64,000 bases of DNA from Zonotrichia leucophrys gambelii (GCF_028769735.1 NC_088172.1:74920631-74984630); one strand, 5' to 3'. Shown: positions 24,301 to 37,726, counted from the first letter of the stretch. The notes: generated by a model from the letters alone, not told the origin. Translations and numbers: made by a program.

Positions 24301-27300
24301 GCAGTTTGTTGTGTGGCTAAGAGCTGAGATTGGCTGCATCTGCCTGTAACCCCACTAAACAAGCTGCTGCCATATCCTCTCAGGCTCTTCCTTAAGTCTC
24401 TTTTGGAGCCCAGGTCTATAAGGAGATGTGGCTCTTTGTGCAGGGATTCCCATACAATACCAGCTCTGACAGCTGGGCAACAGCTGGTTGCAGATGATTG
24501 CCAGCATTAATAAAGGAGGCTATGTGATGGATTCCCTTCCGTAGGGGTAACTAAACAAACAGAGCTTGAGGAAACCTGGCCTTCTCCAGGAGCAAATGCG
24601 GCACAAAAACTCTTCTTGTTCTGACAGGCCAGCAGCGGGTCCTTCTCCACTGCGATTTGCAGATAATCCCACATACAACAGCTTCAGAAATTGATCTGGT
24701 GAGAGCAGCCCCTCTCTGCTTCCCTCCCCAGCCTGCTAGCTGTAAGCGAAACATACATGTTGAAGAGCAGGATGATTCCTTTGGGGCTTCCTAAATGATT
24801 TTGCAGTTCTTTTGGGAGAACATGGGCAAAAAACTGTGGCAAAGCTCCCATACATTATATACTTGTAGGTATGTGGGTGTAGGGGATTGGAAAGATTGCC
24901 CAGGCCTCTCAGGATGGTCTCAGATGTATGGTGATGTCTTAAAAGGATCATGGAAGAGGCATCAGGGCACAGTTTCCACTTTTCTGCATTGGTGGGCAGT
25001 ACAATCCTCATACTGATTTCCAATAATCCCTGTGCTCTTGAGGAGAATGTTTCCCATCTCCCTGGGGCCAAGGTCTTCCTTGAACAGGCAGTTCCAACTG
25101 CTGTGGGGTCTGAAGGACAGCCTCCCAAAATATACCAGACACCCTCTCTTGAAAGGCAGGCCCCTTCTGGCAGCTACTGAGCTGCCTCCACATGTGCCAC
25201 TGTGCTACAGAGTCTTGCGGGCAAACATAAGGATACTGAGTAGCAAGGGGAGAGAGGATCCTCTGTGATCTGCCTTTAAGCCCCTGTTTCTCCATTCTTC
25301 CTGGTTCCACTCTTCTTTGCTCTGGGTTTCCCTGATCCCTCAGAGCCTGCTGTCCCTTCCCTCGCCTGGGCTGTGGAGGCTGGAGGCTGGAGCTGGGCAG
25401 GGGGTTAAGAGGCAGATGGGAGTTGGCGGCTTCACTCTGCCGGAGTGAGGGAGGGCAAGTCACTGACCTCCCAGCAGGAGTGACACAGGAAACCTATAAT
25501 TACATGCTTGTGACAGCAATGCTGGATCTTGTTAATCACGCTGCTGCCATGTCAGAGATGCTGCCTCTTGGGATTAAGGAAAACAAACAAGCTCAAGCGG
25601 CACTGGCAGCAATGGTGACTCTATCCAGCGATTACCCAGCACCTCCCAGTGCAGTCCCCCCACAGCCCTGGTTAGCCAGTTGTGGGGAGAGTGTCATGGG
25701 AGCCGAAGGCTCAGCAAACAAGCTTGTCCCAGTAGAGCCTAATGGATCCATCACTTGCACTGGCAGATTGGAATCCTCTCCCTTTTTCACCAGCTCTCTA
25801 AGTACATGGCACCTTCACCTCCCCTTGGAAATGGCCCCACCTTTTTCCCTCTGTGTTTTGTAGGAGTAGGCTGGGGCACAAAGGAGGTTTACACAGAGCC
25901 CTGCAGGGAGTCAGTGGTAAAAGTGGGCTTTGAGTGCAGCAGTGCTGCTTCCACACCCTGTTTCCTCGACCCTTGCTCTGCTGCTCCAACGCTGCCTCTC
26001 AGCCCTTCTCCTCCTCTTTGGAGGGAAGCCCTGGTGTTCTGCCCTGCAGTAACCCTGTCCACTATGCTGGCTACTTTTTTTTTTTATTTTTGTGGTGATT
26101 GCTAAATATCTCCACTTTTGCAGTATGAACTTTGCTTGAGCAGTTTCCTGTCCTCATGAAGTGACTCCACCTCAGATCACATCCCCACCTATTGGAAAAA
26201 GTCTTGGCAAAAACAGTCAGGGAATACAAGGTCTGGGCTAGTTCCCACTTCCTGGATTAGGGTCTCTGCCTGGGGCAGCCCTAATGGCAGTCGTAAGGTG
26301 GAGAAGACACTGCTGCCTTACTGAGCTTTACCAGGTTGTGCTGTAGCGGGCAAACCCATCCCATGTCTTTGTAAGTTCCCCTGTGCCCCACTAGCCAGAG
26401 TCCAGAAAAGGGCATTGCCACAGGACAGGGCTTGCCTCAGGCCAGCATGGGAAATGGAGGGACTTGGGGTAAGCAGGTCCTTGGTGCATCCCCAGAGAAT
26501 GAGGAGAGCGAGCCTCAGACTGGGGGCTGCAGGCTTCAGCCAGCCCCTAATCCAGTGTGCAGCTGAGCGGATCAAGAGATAGAAAGGTTGCTCACTGTAA
26601 ATCCTTTTGAAGTCTGTTCCAACTGTTTTCCTGGGAACTTGCTGGCCTGTGTGCCAGAGGGGATGCTAAGCTGGGAAGCCATGAGGAGCAGGGCTGTGTG
26701 TCTCCTGTGGGGCCTTGGGCCCTGAAAATCCACCCACTTCCTCCAGGGCCCACTGCTGCCTGAGTGCCCCAAACTCAGAAAAAAATGATGATGCTGGGGG
26801 GTGTGAAAACATTAAGATTGGTGAAGCCCCTCTGCTGGAGCCCTGCAGGCTAACTGAGAGAGGGCAGGAGTGCCAGGAGAGCCCAGCTGAGGAGATGGCT
26901 GTGTGGGAGCAGCTGGGTGGGCATGGCTCCAGTTCTGACCCTCTGTGGCTGCGGGTTGCAGGATGGCTTGCTGCTGGCTCTGCCTTTACATAAACACACT
27001 TTGCTTCTCTTGACTTTTCTCTTAATGAATTCCTCCTCTACCGGCTGTTGTTTTTGGCCTCCAGCTGATAGTGTGGTTTTCCTTCTCCACACGTGATAAA
27101 AACACTCCTCACCGACTGCTTCCTCCAGGTGACGGACACCTGTAGCTGGCCTCCTGTCCCCATACGGCTCAGGGTTAGTGGCACCAAGACCCTAAGTCAT
27201 CACCACACATGCACACTTGTTTTCTGAACTCTGCTGAACATAGCATGGCAATGTGTGGTTGTGTGAAAGGGGTCTGAATAAAGGAGCCAGTGCTCCCTGA

Positions 27301-30105
27301 AGCAGAGGGGGACATTGGGGATGCAGGAGAGGGAAGTGAGATGGAGGCACTAGGCCCCCGCTTACTGTGCGCTGGACCCTTCCCAAGCAGCATGGACAAC
27401 ACAGCTGGAGCAGTGCTGCAGCCTCACTGCATTTTCCAGCAAGGCAGAGGTGACCAGAGAGCAGCCACCCTGTCTACTGGCTCCTAAAACTGCCAGCTTG
27501 AAGTGCACTACAAATTGATTAAGTAAAAATATCGGTAAAAGAAAAGTATTTGTATTTAACAGCCCTTCCCCTCCTTCCCCACTTCCAACCACTTACCCTT
27601 AAAATTCCTCTTGGGATGCAACTCGAAGCTTTTCTCTGAAACCACCAAGACTAGAAACTGCCTTTCTTTTCTAGGCAAGTCCTGAAAATTTTCTTCCCTC
27701 AGTGAAAGCAAGGAAAACACCCATTATCACAAAACCTATTCTAATTTGTGTGCCTCTGCCCCCTGACCACTCTCCCCTCCCTGTTGCATGGGGCAAACCC
27801 CTCTTCAGATCTGTCCTTCCCAGCTGGTATCTGTCCCTGTTCCTGAGGCCAGTGCTCCCAAATTGTGGCCCGGCACTGAGCGGCTGTTGACCTCCACTAG
27901 CGCTGCCCACAGCACCCAGTCTCCCTGGCCCATCTCCCCAGACTGTGTTTTTTATCCTCCCTCCTTTCCATAAACATGAAAACCACACAATCCTGCTCCC
28001 TCTTCTCCCTGTGCTTTCTTCTCCTTTGTCCTTCTTTCAGTGAGTTCCCCATAAATGCAGGTTTTGCAGTCTCAGAGCAGATGCAGCAGAAATGCTTGTG
28101 CATGAAGGAGCAGCATTAGCAGATGCTAAATGGTATCATCCTTGAGGGACTCCCCTGGGATGGAGCAAAGCAGACATAAGGTACAGCTTCTATTCCTGAA
28201 GGCAGCGAGTAATTTTCCTGACCAGGTGACACTAAACACCTTGTTTAAAAATAGAGAGAGGAACCTGAATGAACAAGCACAGGGGATGTGAGGTAACGCA
28301 GGTAAAACTCCACTGTGCCAGACGCTGGGCACAGACAAAGGGCCACACCTGTGGTTTCAGTAAACCATCTCACCTGATCTGGCACTGCTGGTTAGTGACT
28401 GATGATGGCAAATTCCAGTCCTGCAAAGCCTACCAGGAATCCCTTCCTGTACATATCAGCAGTGCCCTTTGATCTGCCTGTGGACAGTGGCCTGGGCTTC
28501 CGGGCAGCCCCTGCTTTCCCTCATACCCGGCAGCCCCCCGTGCTGCAGGAGGGCTGCAAGAACCTATTGGTATGGGGTCTTCTGCAAGAGGAGCTTGGGC
28601 TTGGCGTTGACCTTGTCCCATTTATCTGAGTTATGTAAGATCTTCCCGTATGGGTTGCTGGCTACGTGACACCTAACTATTTAGGCCAATGTAGTCTGTG
28701 ACAAATGTGACAGTCGGTTTGGGGGAGGGAAGTGGGTAGGCTGGCTTGTGCTGTCTCAGGCAGGAAGGGAAACAGCTGGACACTGTGAAGCAGGGTCACT
28801 CCTCAGCTGACACAAATTTCCCTGTCCTGCTGCCTGTGGGAGATGCCCAGTTTCAGCTGAGCTCAGCAGTTCTGCACCCAGGGCCTCTTTTAAGAACAAG
28901 AGCTACGCTAATAAATCACCATGTTCCTTTTTGACCATCCTGTTCAGGGCAGGAGGGGAGAGAAGATGAGAGGGTAACTTAGCACAGTTCTTGCTGGAGC
29001 TTCAGTTTGCATTTATGCCAAAAAGCAGGAGCTACTCCCTGGGTTTTGGGATACAAATCCCTGGTGGCCTTGGAGGCATGAGCTTGGGATGGAGTTGACA
29101 GCAGATGGGAAACTGTAGCATATGGTTAGCACTGGGCTTGCTGGAATAAAAGCAGCATGAGGAGCTTGCAGGCACAGGGCGCTGTAGATCACAGTAGTGC
29201 TGCCACTGGCTTGCCTACAGAAACTGGTACTGGACTTCATCTACCTCCTTCTTGGTGGTCTTCCCCATCAGGCAGGTGTTCGTCCCCCTTCTGGGCACTG
29301 TCATGGAAAAAACATTCCCAGACAAGGCAAGGGCTCTTCTGCCTCTCCCTATGTTATGTTGAGGGTGCTTTGTGTGTGACTGTTCAGCACTTCCAGCAAT
29401 ACAGTGGGTGAATTCCACCCACAATGTCCTAGACCATTGTGATCATGCTGTACTCAAAATTAAGAGGTGGTGTCAGACTTCCAGTTCCATTTGAAGTGCA
29501 ATGCACTCCTTCTCTCCCCATCACACTGCCTTCAAACATCAGCAAAAATATTTGTTGGAGGAAGACGAAAGGAGAAAGCACCAATGACAACAGATATTAG
29601 TTGGCAACAAACTGAACGCCTTACAGATAGCTATGGCTGTGGTCTGACGTTGTTCCTGCCACCACTCTGCCTCATGGCCATGGGCATATTATTCTGCCAG
29701 GCATCACAACTTTGCCCCCCAGTCCTGGAGGCACAGGAAACCAGGGTGTATGAGGTGCCATGCCTCTGCTACCAACCTGGGGAGCACTTTGGGGGATGCA
29801 GGCATCTTTCTGATAAGCACAGATGTTGTGATAGCAGTAGATGGGATGGCATCTAGAAGACCACATATATTCTTAAGTGGTACCATACATTTGGCTGGTT
29901 TTGTCACCTCCCATAAAGCACTGTCTTCTGGATGTACCTCATCCAAGAGATTGCTGCCTTTGAGGTTATCAAACATTGAGGGTCTATGGCTGTCTTGGCT
30001 ACTGGTGGGCAAGCAGTCAGTCTTGCACTCCCCTGACCTGGCTCTGCTCCAGTGTCCCTGTTGCAGTGCATCTGCAAGTCCAGTGCATGTGGAACCACTG
30101 ACCAG
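21345..30105. other. Non-coding stretch, no gene recognised
   Basis: No repeat family or gene can be supported over almost 9 kb. Opposing frames at 25,008-25,463 (minus, 151 codons) and 25,423-25,863 (plus, 146 codons) reflect stop-poor DNA. The segment 25,440-25,640 looks somewhat constrained (see findings). An AT-run of T lies near 26,070-26,085. Confidence 0.55.
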
Positions 30106-30109
30106 ATCA

Positions 30110-30940
30110 CACAGAATTACACAGAATTTTTAATGTTGGAAGGGACCTCTGGAGATCATTCAGTCCACCCCCACTGGCAAGGCAGGGTCACCAAGAGCAG
30201 GTTGCATATGAATGAGTCCAGGTGGGTTTTGAATGTCTTCAAAGAGGGGGACTCCACAACCTTCCTGAGCAGCCTGTTCCAGCCTGCTACCTTCAATGGA
30301 AAGATGTTCTTCCTTATATTAAGGTGGAACTTTTGTGTTTTAGTATATGGCTCCTCATCCTGTCGCTGGACACCACTGAAAAAGTCTAGCACCATCCTCT
30401 TGGCACCCTCCTTTGAGAGGTTTAAATGCATTAATGAGATCCCCTCTGAATCTTCTCCAGACCAAACAGGCCCAGCTCCTGCAGTCTCTCCTCATAAGAG
30501 ATGCTCCAGACTCCTCATCCTTTTTGTGGCATCCACTGGACCCTCTCCAATATCTCCTTTTGTTTCTTGTGCTGAGGGGCCCAGAACTGGACACAGCATT
30601 CCAGAGGTGGCCTCACCAGGGCTGAATCATCTCCCTTAACCTGCTGACCACTCTTCCCAATGCTCCCCAGGACACCATTGGCCCTCCTGGCCACAAGGGC
30701 ACTGCTGGCTCATGGACAACTTGTCATCCACAGGAACCCCAGGTCCTTCTCCACAGAGCTCTCTCCAGTAGGTCAGTGCCCAGTCTGTGCTGGCACTGGG
30801 GGCTTTTCCTCCCCATGTGCAGGACCCTGCACTTGCCCTTGTGGAACCTCACCAGGTTTCTCTCTGGCCCATTCTCCAGCCTATTGAGATCCTGCTGAGT
30901 GGCAGCAGAGCCTTCTGGTATATCAGCCGCTCCCTCAGAT
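30110..30940 (-). mobile_element. CR1 LINE fragment, minus strand (about 0.83 kb)
   Basis: Read on the minus strand, this is a 5'-truncated CR1. It starts within the ORF2 reverse-transcriptase C-terminal part (KCRVLHMG, then a degenerate LGTD segment). It continues through the conserved C-terminal stretch (LNIRKN, WNRLLRKVVESPSLKTF, at about 30,180-30,350) and ends in the 3' untranslated region with two CACAGAAT octamers (plus-strand orientation) at 30,110-30,117 and 30,120-30,127, separated by TA. Frameshifts and stops break the frame, so it is dead. CR1 is a target-primed LINE that lacks a poly(A) tail and typically inserts as short 3' fragments. No clear target-site duplication is visible, as is usual for CR1. 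Confidence 0.93.
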
Positions 30941-30944
30941 CCTG

Positions 30945-33495
30945 GCCACTGCACAGAACACCCTTCTGAGCACACAAAGTTCAGCCCAAATGGGCTAGAA
31001 GAGCTCACGTCACTGTAAGGTGTTGGATGTTCCTCCTGCGTGGGATTTTTCTGCAAAGGCAGCTTGCTGCACTTGAGGAGTTTCTGTTCCATAACTTGGT
31101 ATTAGTTTGGAGCTAGGTCTTCAACATCACCGTTTCTCCTTACCATTCCTAAGACAGCCCTTTACCCTGGAACATCAGTTTGATTAGGACAGGGCCATGT
31201 CAGCCTTTCTGTTTTTAAATGGTGAAGTGGTCAGGGGAAGCCTATATGAAGCAGGAGGTGTGATACTGTAAGAAGCTAATTTGTTAACATAACTTGAATT
31301 TGCATCAGTGTTGCCTTTTTTTATACCTTGAAGCCTTCGATCTTCAAAGCTGCCTGTCAAAACACCTTTCATCAGGATCAAATTATTGATTTGGAATTTG
31401 CCTCTGGACAGAATGAGAACCACTCCCAAATACCACTCGTCCTGAGTACACTCTCTGTGGTGGTGGCACTGGTATTGAGGAGGCTCTGCACCCGGCCTCT
31501 CACCTGTGCTTCCCTGCAAGGATGTGCATGCCTCCTTCCTTGCTTTCCCTCTGGACTGTGGCCCCACTAGCAAGTGTCCCTGGAAATTTTTTTTGCCTCT
31601 CCTGGTCTTGCTGCTTGTCGGAGATGAGGAAGGAGCCTCCAAGCACCCCATGATCAGGGCAGGCTGGGGCTTGCTGGCAGCACTTAAACAGGATCTCCTC
31701 GATCATCCAATTCATCCATGCCACAACTATATGCTGTTATTAGGTGATTATGTTTCACTATCTTCATTGTGTAATTGTTCATATGCTCAAAAACAATGTA
31801 AATAGCCTCTAATGAGTCGGTAAGTTAATCATTCAGTAATGACCTTGAATGTCAGGAACTGTCTGCACAAAAAAGCAGCTACTCTAAAGTTTGGGGTTTT
31901 TTCTGTGCAGCAAAACCAGCTAACATCTTTGTTCCTTCTTTTCCCTAACACTCTGAAGGCTATTCTCCTCATAAGGCACTTGAGTTGTGTGGATTTTCTC
32001 ATCAATTAATCCAGAAAATTTGGCTGCCCTGTTTCACATTATTGATTATATTTATTTTTTAAAAAGCAAAAACAAAAGCAAACAAAAAAAAAACCCAAAA
32101 AACCGGTATCAAGTTTTTCTTTTTTATTATTTTAAAATTTTATTTTAATGCTGATAGTCATGAATGGATCCTTGGCCCTATTCTTCCCTGACTTTGCTAT
32201 TTTTGAAAGTCTTTTTCAGGGCAAATATTTAGGCCAAAGTCTGACTTAGACAGGAGATGCTCTGCATGTAACAGCAAGGATTTCAAACGGGCTGTGACAA
32301 AAAAATAAAATCCTGAAGTCAGTTTGATTTCCCCCCCACCACATTTCCTGCACTTTTAAAAACAAATTTCCAGCCCAAAGAGTCATCAATAAAAGCTTGG
32401 GAATATGAAGTCTGAGCACTTAAATGCTCTGTTGCAGATATAAAAACTATAGCTTACCATGTTGGATTTAAATTTTTTATTTTTAAAAAAAGCTCATGAT
32501 TTTTTAAAAAATCTGATTTGTGAGTATGGGTGCCTGGAATTGCCATTACTGCGTTAGAATGATACTTTACTATCTTTCTGCTGTGTTTTTAAATCATGGA
32601 AGCTTCCTTTTGTGGCTGACATCCCAGACCCCTCCACCAGCTTCCCCCCAGCACTGCCCATGTCCTTGGCCTCTGACATTTCCTCTCATAACCCTGGAAA
32701 AGGATTATTTGAGCACTTCTCAGAGCCTCAGCTCCCAACCATAGCCATGCTACCACTTCTGTGTAAAATAGACTGTGCAATTCTTTTCCAGATACATTTA
32801 CGAATTGCTGATGCACATCCTTGTATTTTTGGACATATTTGTGTATTTCTGGAGTGAGACTGCCATGGTAGATAACTAGAGGAAAGCAGTTCTCTTTGGG
32901 AACAACTTCCAAAGCTTTCTAATTAGCTCTCAGTCTATGTTGGGACAAAGCCACAACATTTCAGCTATTCTGGCAGAGAGCGTGTTGTGTCGAATTTCGA
33001 TTTTTTTGTGTGTGAAATGTGCTTTTCAGACTGAAACTTACATTTTTTCAGAGCTGAAATATGAGGGGTGCATGCTACTATTTGTACCTAGGGAGAAATG
33101 CCCAGATTCAAGTCTCTGCCCAATCTCATTTTGAGCAAAATATCTACCCCTGATCATGCTCAACCCGCTATGGGACGGAGCCTGACCCAAGCTGAGGTGT
33201 TCCCTCTGGCACTGACTGCCTAGACTCTGCAGCATCTTTCTGCCCCCACCAAGCAAAAAGAGTGTGTTACAGGGGAGGAACAGCTGGGCCATGTCACACC
33301 AAGGGCTCTTGGAGCCCAGCAGCCTGTCTCCAACAGTGGCTGATAACACTTGCAAAGAGCAGTACTTGAAGGCAAATGTATACCAATACATCTCCTAAAT
33401 GTTCCCCTGTGTCCCACAGTTTGCAATTTGGGGGACTTTCTGAGGCAGACCTAGTATCTTCATTGCATTTTTTGTTCTTTTTCCACACATTATTT
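30945..33495. other. Non-coding stretch, AT-rich in part
   Basis: No gene recognised. Strongly A/T-rich, low-complexity sequence lies at about 32,020-32,160 and 32,465-32,520 (A-runs, T-runs and AAACCC-type tracts). A 155-codon minus frame (31,184-31,651) has no motif. Confidence 0.55.
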
Positions 33496-33499
33496 TTTG

Positions 33500-33660
33500 C
33501 TGGTTTTAAACCCTGTGAACTTGTAGTATCCACAGCATCCTGCAGCAAGGACTTCCACAGTGTCACTACCTGTTGTGTAAACTGATATGTCCTACTGTGT
33601 GGTTTGCTTGCTGCTTTCATTTGATGCCCTTGTAATGTTCTTTTACAATTTCCTTGGATG
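33500..33660 (-). mobile_element. Ancient CR1/L3-like LINE fragment, minus strand
   Basis: The minus-strand frame contains QFTQQVVTLWKSLLQDAVD followed by a short Ser/Thr stretch. This corresponds to the conserved C-terminus of CR1-clade ORF2 (aromatic-T-x-x-VV-x-x-W-x-x-L-x-x-x-VV). The plus-strand block GACTTCCACAG ... CTGTTGTGTAAAC also has the pattern seen in old CR1/L3 copies of reptiles. It differs clearly from the young bird CR1 copies elsewhere in the window and carries many substitutions. Confidence 0.55.
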
Positions 33661-33664
33661 ATTT

Positions 33665-36585
33665 TCACTGAGGCCTTTCCTGTTGTGCTTTTGGTTGTAA
33701 ATAAACACACTGCAGTATTTTCTCACCCTAAGGAATGAAAGAATGTGTCCATTCCTCAGCAGGCAGAGGTTGAGTATGTCTCTTTTATGTGCCTTCTAGG
33801 CTGTTTCACAAAAGTCTGAGAGCAAGATGCAGCTATTAGAGGTTGTTGGGTTTGTTTTGTTTTTTTTCTGAAGAGTATGACTAAAAATGTTTGGAGTCTC
33901 TACACCTGGTGGGGTAATTCTCTATTTCTGCACATTGGTTTGCTTGTCTTCCATTTAGGCAGGAGAACTCAGCAAAAGCCTATTCTCAGTAGGTGGCATT
34001 TTGCATTAAGACACCTTCTGCCAACAAAGCCTCTCCAGACACAGGCCCTGAGATTGCAATGGATATGATCTAGGACAGCACACAAACACACACTTAACTT
34101 TAATCCCCACATGCTTAAGTGCCTTTTGAAAAGAGCTTTGCTCCACATTTGTTGCTAGATATCTGTTAAAAGAACCAGCAAAATCCAGCTGCTGAGATCC
34201 TACCATACATTCTTCTCCTTGGGCAGCAAAGCCAGCATGTATATTGCTGTTGGGTGTCCTCCACATGGCCACTGACACCTAGGGCAAGAGTTGCTGGCAT
34301 GATAACCAACTTTATTAGCTGTTTTATATAAGCAACAGGCACCCTGTGTGGTATCAGGTTTTGCCTGAGCTGCTCCACACTCATCCAGCTGTTGGCCTTC
34401 TGCAGCAGGACTTCACAGTATCCCCCCAGGAGATGCTCCCTGTCAGTCCCAAGAGGCACCCCGTGTTGCCACAGAAAGATGGTTGGAGCTCCCCGCTGGC
34501 ATGTCACCACACTGGGACGTGCTGCGGGTGGTGTGTTTTGGCAGCAGAAGACCCGAGCCATTCCTAGAATGCCAGTGATGCCTTGCTGTGGGTTGCTTGG
34601 CCCTACCTGGTGCTGTTTGCGTAATAGAAACTGTCTGTCTGTTATCACATGGGAGATACGAAGCTGTGATTATGAAAGCTGCAATAATGCGCAGCCTCCA
34701 CACTCGGGTGCGTTAGGCACACAGCGTTTGCTCGTGTTCCCGTGCTGGGGGACACACGGCGCTTACGAAACTCTAGTACAGGGCTCCATGAGATACTCTG
34801 CCAGGGAGTGAGTTGTGCCTGCTTGTGCCTTGTGTTGGAGCTCTGCAGAGCTGTAATGCAGTGCAGACTGGCACATCTTGCTGCTCTGGGCTCTTATAAA
34901 GGTATATAATAAATATAATGCATGGGGTATGGTTTTTTATGGTATCTGATGCACAGAGACATCCATGCCTGTGTCCCATCATGGCACTGACTTACCCTGC
35001 TTCCGTCACTAATGTGTTTCTTGTGACTCAGGCGAGTGAGAGGTTATTCGCAACTTAATGCCTACCAGTGTTCCCAGCAGCTTAATTCCCTTGCAGAATT
35101 TTCCACTCCTTATGTGAAGCAGTTAAAATGGAAAGGGAGAGATGGCAGCACTCTCTGGGATAGGGAGCCAGCACAGCTCACTGATTTTGGAGCCTGCTGA
35201 GATGCAAGGAGCCAACCAGAGCTGATTTTTCCCATTGCTTCTTGCTGTGGATGTTTTCCATCTGCTTCTGGGGGTGAGCTGCAGATAAGTGGGACTTTGG
35301 CAAGGGATAGGGCAGGAAGTGTGTATTGCACAGAGGCCTTGACTAAGCGAAAGGGTTTGGAGTTACCAGCTAGGGCGAGCTTGGTGAGATCTTGACTGAG
35401 TTTCTGGTTCCAAGTGGACCTGAGGAGTCATGCCTGCAATCTAGTGAGTAACATTCCCAATCAATGTATCTGGGGCACTTCAACCTTGGTCATGTTGTTA
35501 AGCAGCCCATGAGTTTATGATTGATTATTTGTCATCTCAAGTGATACATTAACGTCTTGCCTACAGATGAACTCTCAAGAACTTTGTTAATTGCACATCC
35601 CCAGTGCTTCATAATCAAAGTAAATGTCATTTTCATGATCACTTCATTTATGGTCTTGGGTGTTGAAAATCATGAATCTCATCTCACCTCTTGTTGCTGG
35701 CCTTGGAGGATAAGCCTCACATTTGGAAGAAGGTATCTTCTGGAAAACAGGATTTCCCACAAGGGGGTGTCACCTGCTATTCTTGAGGAGGTTCCCACAG
35801 TAAAATCCTTGGCTGGGGCAGTGTGGGGAGGTGAGCATGCAGAGTGTCAGAGCACAGCCAAAGTGAATTCCAACTTCCATTCAAGCAGAAACCTTCAAAG
35901 TATTTGGGCCTTTCTAAACAGGAGTATTCAATTCTTCCTTATTAAATCAGCAACACAAGAGAATGCCTTGTGTGTTCTCCACGGGGATTCAGCCTCCTCT
36001 TGGCCTATTGTCTAAACCTGTATCAGCGACCTTTTAAAAGAGCAGCTGAAATGCAGTCAGACACAATTAATAGACACTTTGCTTATACTTGACAGACATG
36101 CAAGGTAAGAATGAGGATGTTAGCATGCCAGCCATGCGAATGAGAATGCTGTCACGCTGAAGTATTCTTGGCTGGTTCTGGTGGTGTCCTAAACCAAAGG
36201 ACAAACCACAGCACAAACCCCCAGAAATGTTCTAATGTTTCATGAATGTTTTGAACACCTCCATCTCATGGGGGCTCCCATGCTCAACACCACACAAGTC
36301 AAGTGGCTGATGTAGCCCTACCTGGTTGTGTGGAAGGTGTTGGACAGACCTGTCTGTGTGGCACATGCCACTTACTGAGAGCAGTTTCCTATGTCCTGTG
36401 CACATTGCCAGTACCAATGACCAGACCAAACACTCCCAAACATTTTCAAAGTTATTTCTTTAAATATATCAATTCCCACACTTTTTATCAGGTTGGGTTC
36501 TTTATAAATGTGAATATTATACATGTATATATATGTGCATTCCCTTAGATATATATTATGTACTTACATATTATGCATCTATTAC
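33665..36585. other. Non-coding stretch
   Basis: No gene recognised. It holds the CpG-rich patch listed separately and, at its right end (36,515-36,590), an AT-rich tract with TATATA runs directly before the CR1 at 36,588. Frames of 160 codons (34,166-34,648, minus) and 152 codons (35,557-36,015, plus) lack motifs. Confidence 0.55.
34450..34775. other. CpG-rich patch
   Basis: About 16 CpG sites in roughly 320 bp, with little CpG on either side, and a mixed (not purely GC-rich) composition including GCGTAATAG and AATGCGCAG. It could be a conserved regulatory element. No exon signals were recognised. Confidence 0.35.
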
Positions 36586-36587
36586 AT

Positions 36588-37726
36588 GTTGATGTAATCT
36601 TTTTGGATTTCAGTGAAGTTTTTGATCCTATCTCTCACAGATCCTTCTGGATAAAATGTCCAGCGCGCAATTGGATAAACACATCATATAATGGGTGAGC
36701 AGCTGGTTCATTGGTCAGGCACAAAGGGTTACAGGGAGTGGGCTGGCATCCAACTGGGGACCTGGCACTAGTGGGTTCTGCAGGGTTCTATCTTAAACTC
36801 TTCAACAACTTTAAAAACAACTTGGACTCAGGACTGGAAGGGATACTAAGCAAGTTTGCAGACAGTACAAAACTGGGAGGAGCTGTTGACTCACTTGAAG
36901 TCTGAGAGGCCCTGCAGAGAGACCTCGACAAACCAGAGGGCTGGGCAATCACCAGCCATGTGTAGTTCAACAAGGGAAAGTGCCAGATTCTGCACCTGGA
37001 ATGGGGAAACCCTGGATGTAGGGACAGACTGGGGAATGAGATGCTGGAAAGCAGTGGCACAGAGAGGAACCTGGGGCTCCTGGTTGATAGCAAGCTGAAG
37101 AGGAGTGAGGAGTGTCCTGGCAGCCAGGAGGGCCAAGCATGTCCTGGGAGCATCAGGCACAGCATTGCTGGCCAGACCAGGGTGGGGATTGTCCAACTCT
37201 GCTCTGCACTGATGCAGCCTCACCTTCAATACTGTGTGCCAGTTTTGAATGCCGCAATGTAAGAAAGAAATTAAGCTATTAGAGAATTTCCAAAGGAGGG
37301 CAACCAAGATGCTGAAGAGCCTTCAGTGGAAGCTGTATGAGGAGCAGCTGAGGTCACTTGGTCCATTCAGCCTGAAGAAGAGAAAAGTTAGGGGAGACCC
37401 CATTGCAGTTACAGCTTTCTCATGAGGGGAAGAGGAGGGGCAGGCACTGATCTCTTCTCTGTGGTGACCAGTGACAGGACACAGAGGAATGGCCTGAAGT
37501 TGTGTCAGGAGAGATTTAAGCTAGATATTAGGAAAAGGTTCTTCAGCCAGAGTGGTTGGCCAAGGAACAGGCTCCCCAGGGAAGTGGTCACACCACCAGC
37601 CTGACAGAGTTCAAGAAGCATTTGGACAATACTCTGAGGCACATAGTGTGATTCCTGGGGCTGTCCTGGGTAGTGCCAGGAGTTGGCTTCTTAATTGGTC
37701 ACTTCCAATTAGGAACATTCTGTTAT
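36588..37726 (+). mobile_element. CR1 LINE, 5'-truncated, with dead reverse-transcriptase remnant
   Basis: This is the longest CR1 copy here, on the plus strand. It begins in the RT domain (VIFLDFSEVFDPISH at about 36,592) and runs on through SKFADSTKLGG (about 36,850), KGKCQILHL, LGLLVDSKL, then HLQYCVPV. It continues through the C-terminal LKSLQW/EEQLRSLGPFSL region and LDIRKRFFSQSGWPRNRLPREVV. The catalytic FADD box reads FADS, so one essential Asp is already lost. Stops at about 36,902 and 36,964, a stop at the end of the 37,041-37,262 frame, and frame changes near 37,260 and 37,420 confirm decay. The 3' untranslated region is recognisable to about 37,726 (GGAGTTGG ... ACTTCCAA ... ATTCTGT), but the terminal octamers are eroded. 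This suggests an older copy than the one at 21.3 kb. Confidence 0.95.

Noticed and set aside
36515..36590. TATATA-rich stretch considered as a promoter
   Set aside because: It is simple AT-rich DNA directly before a 5'-truncated CR1 copy, with no downstream gene.
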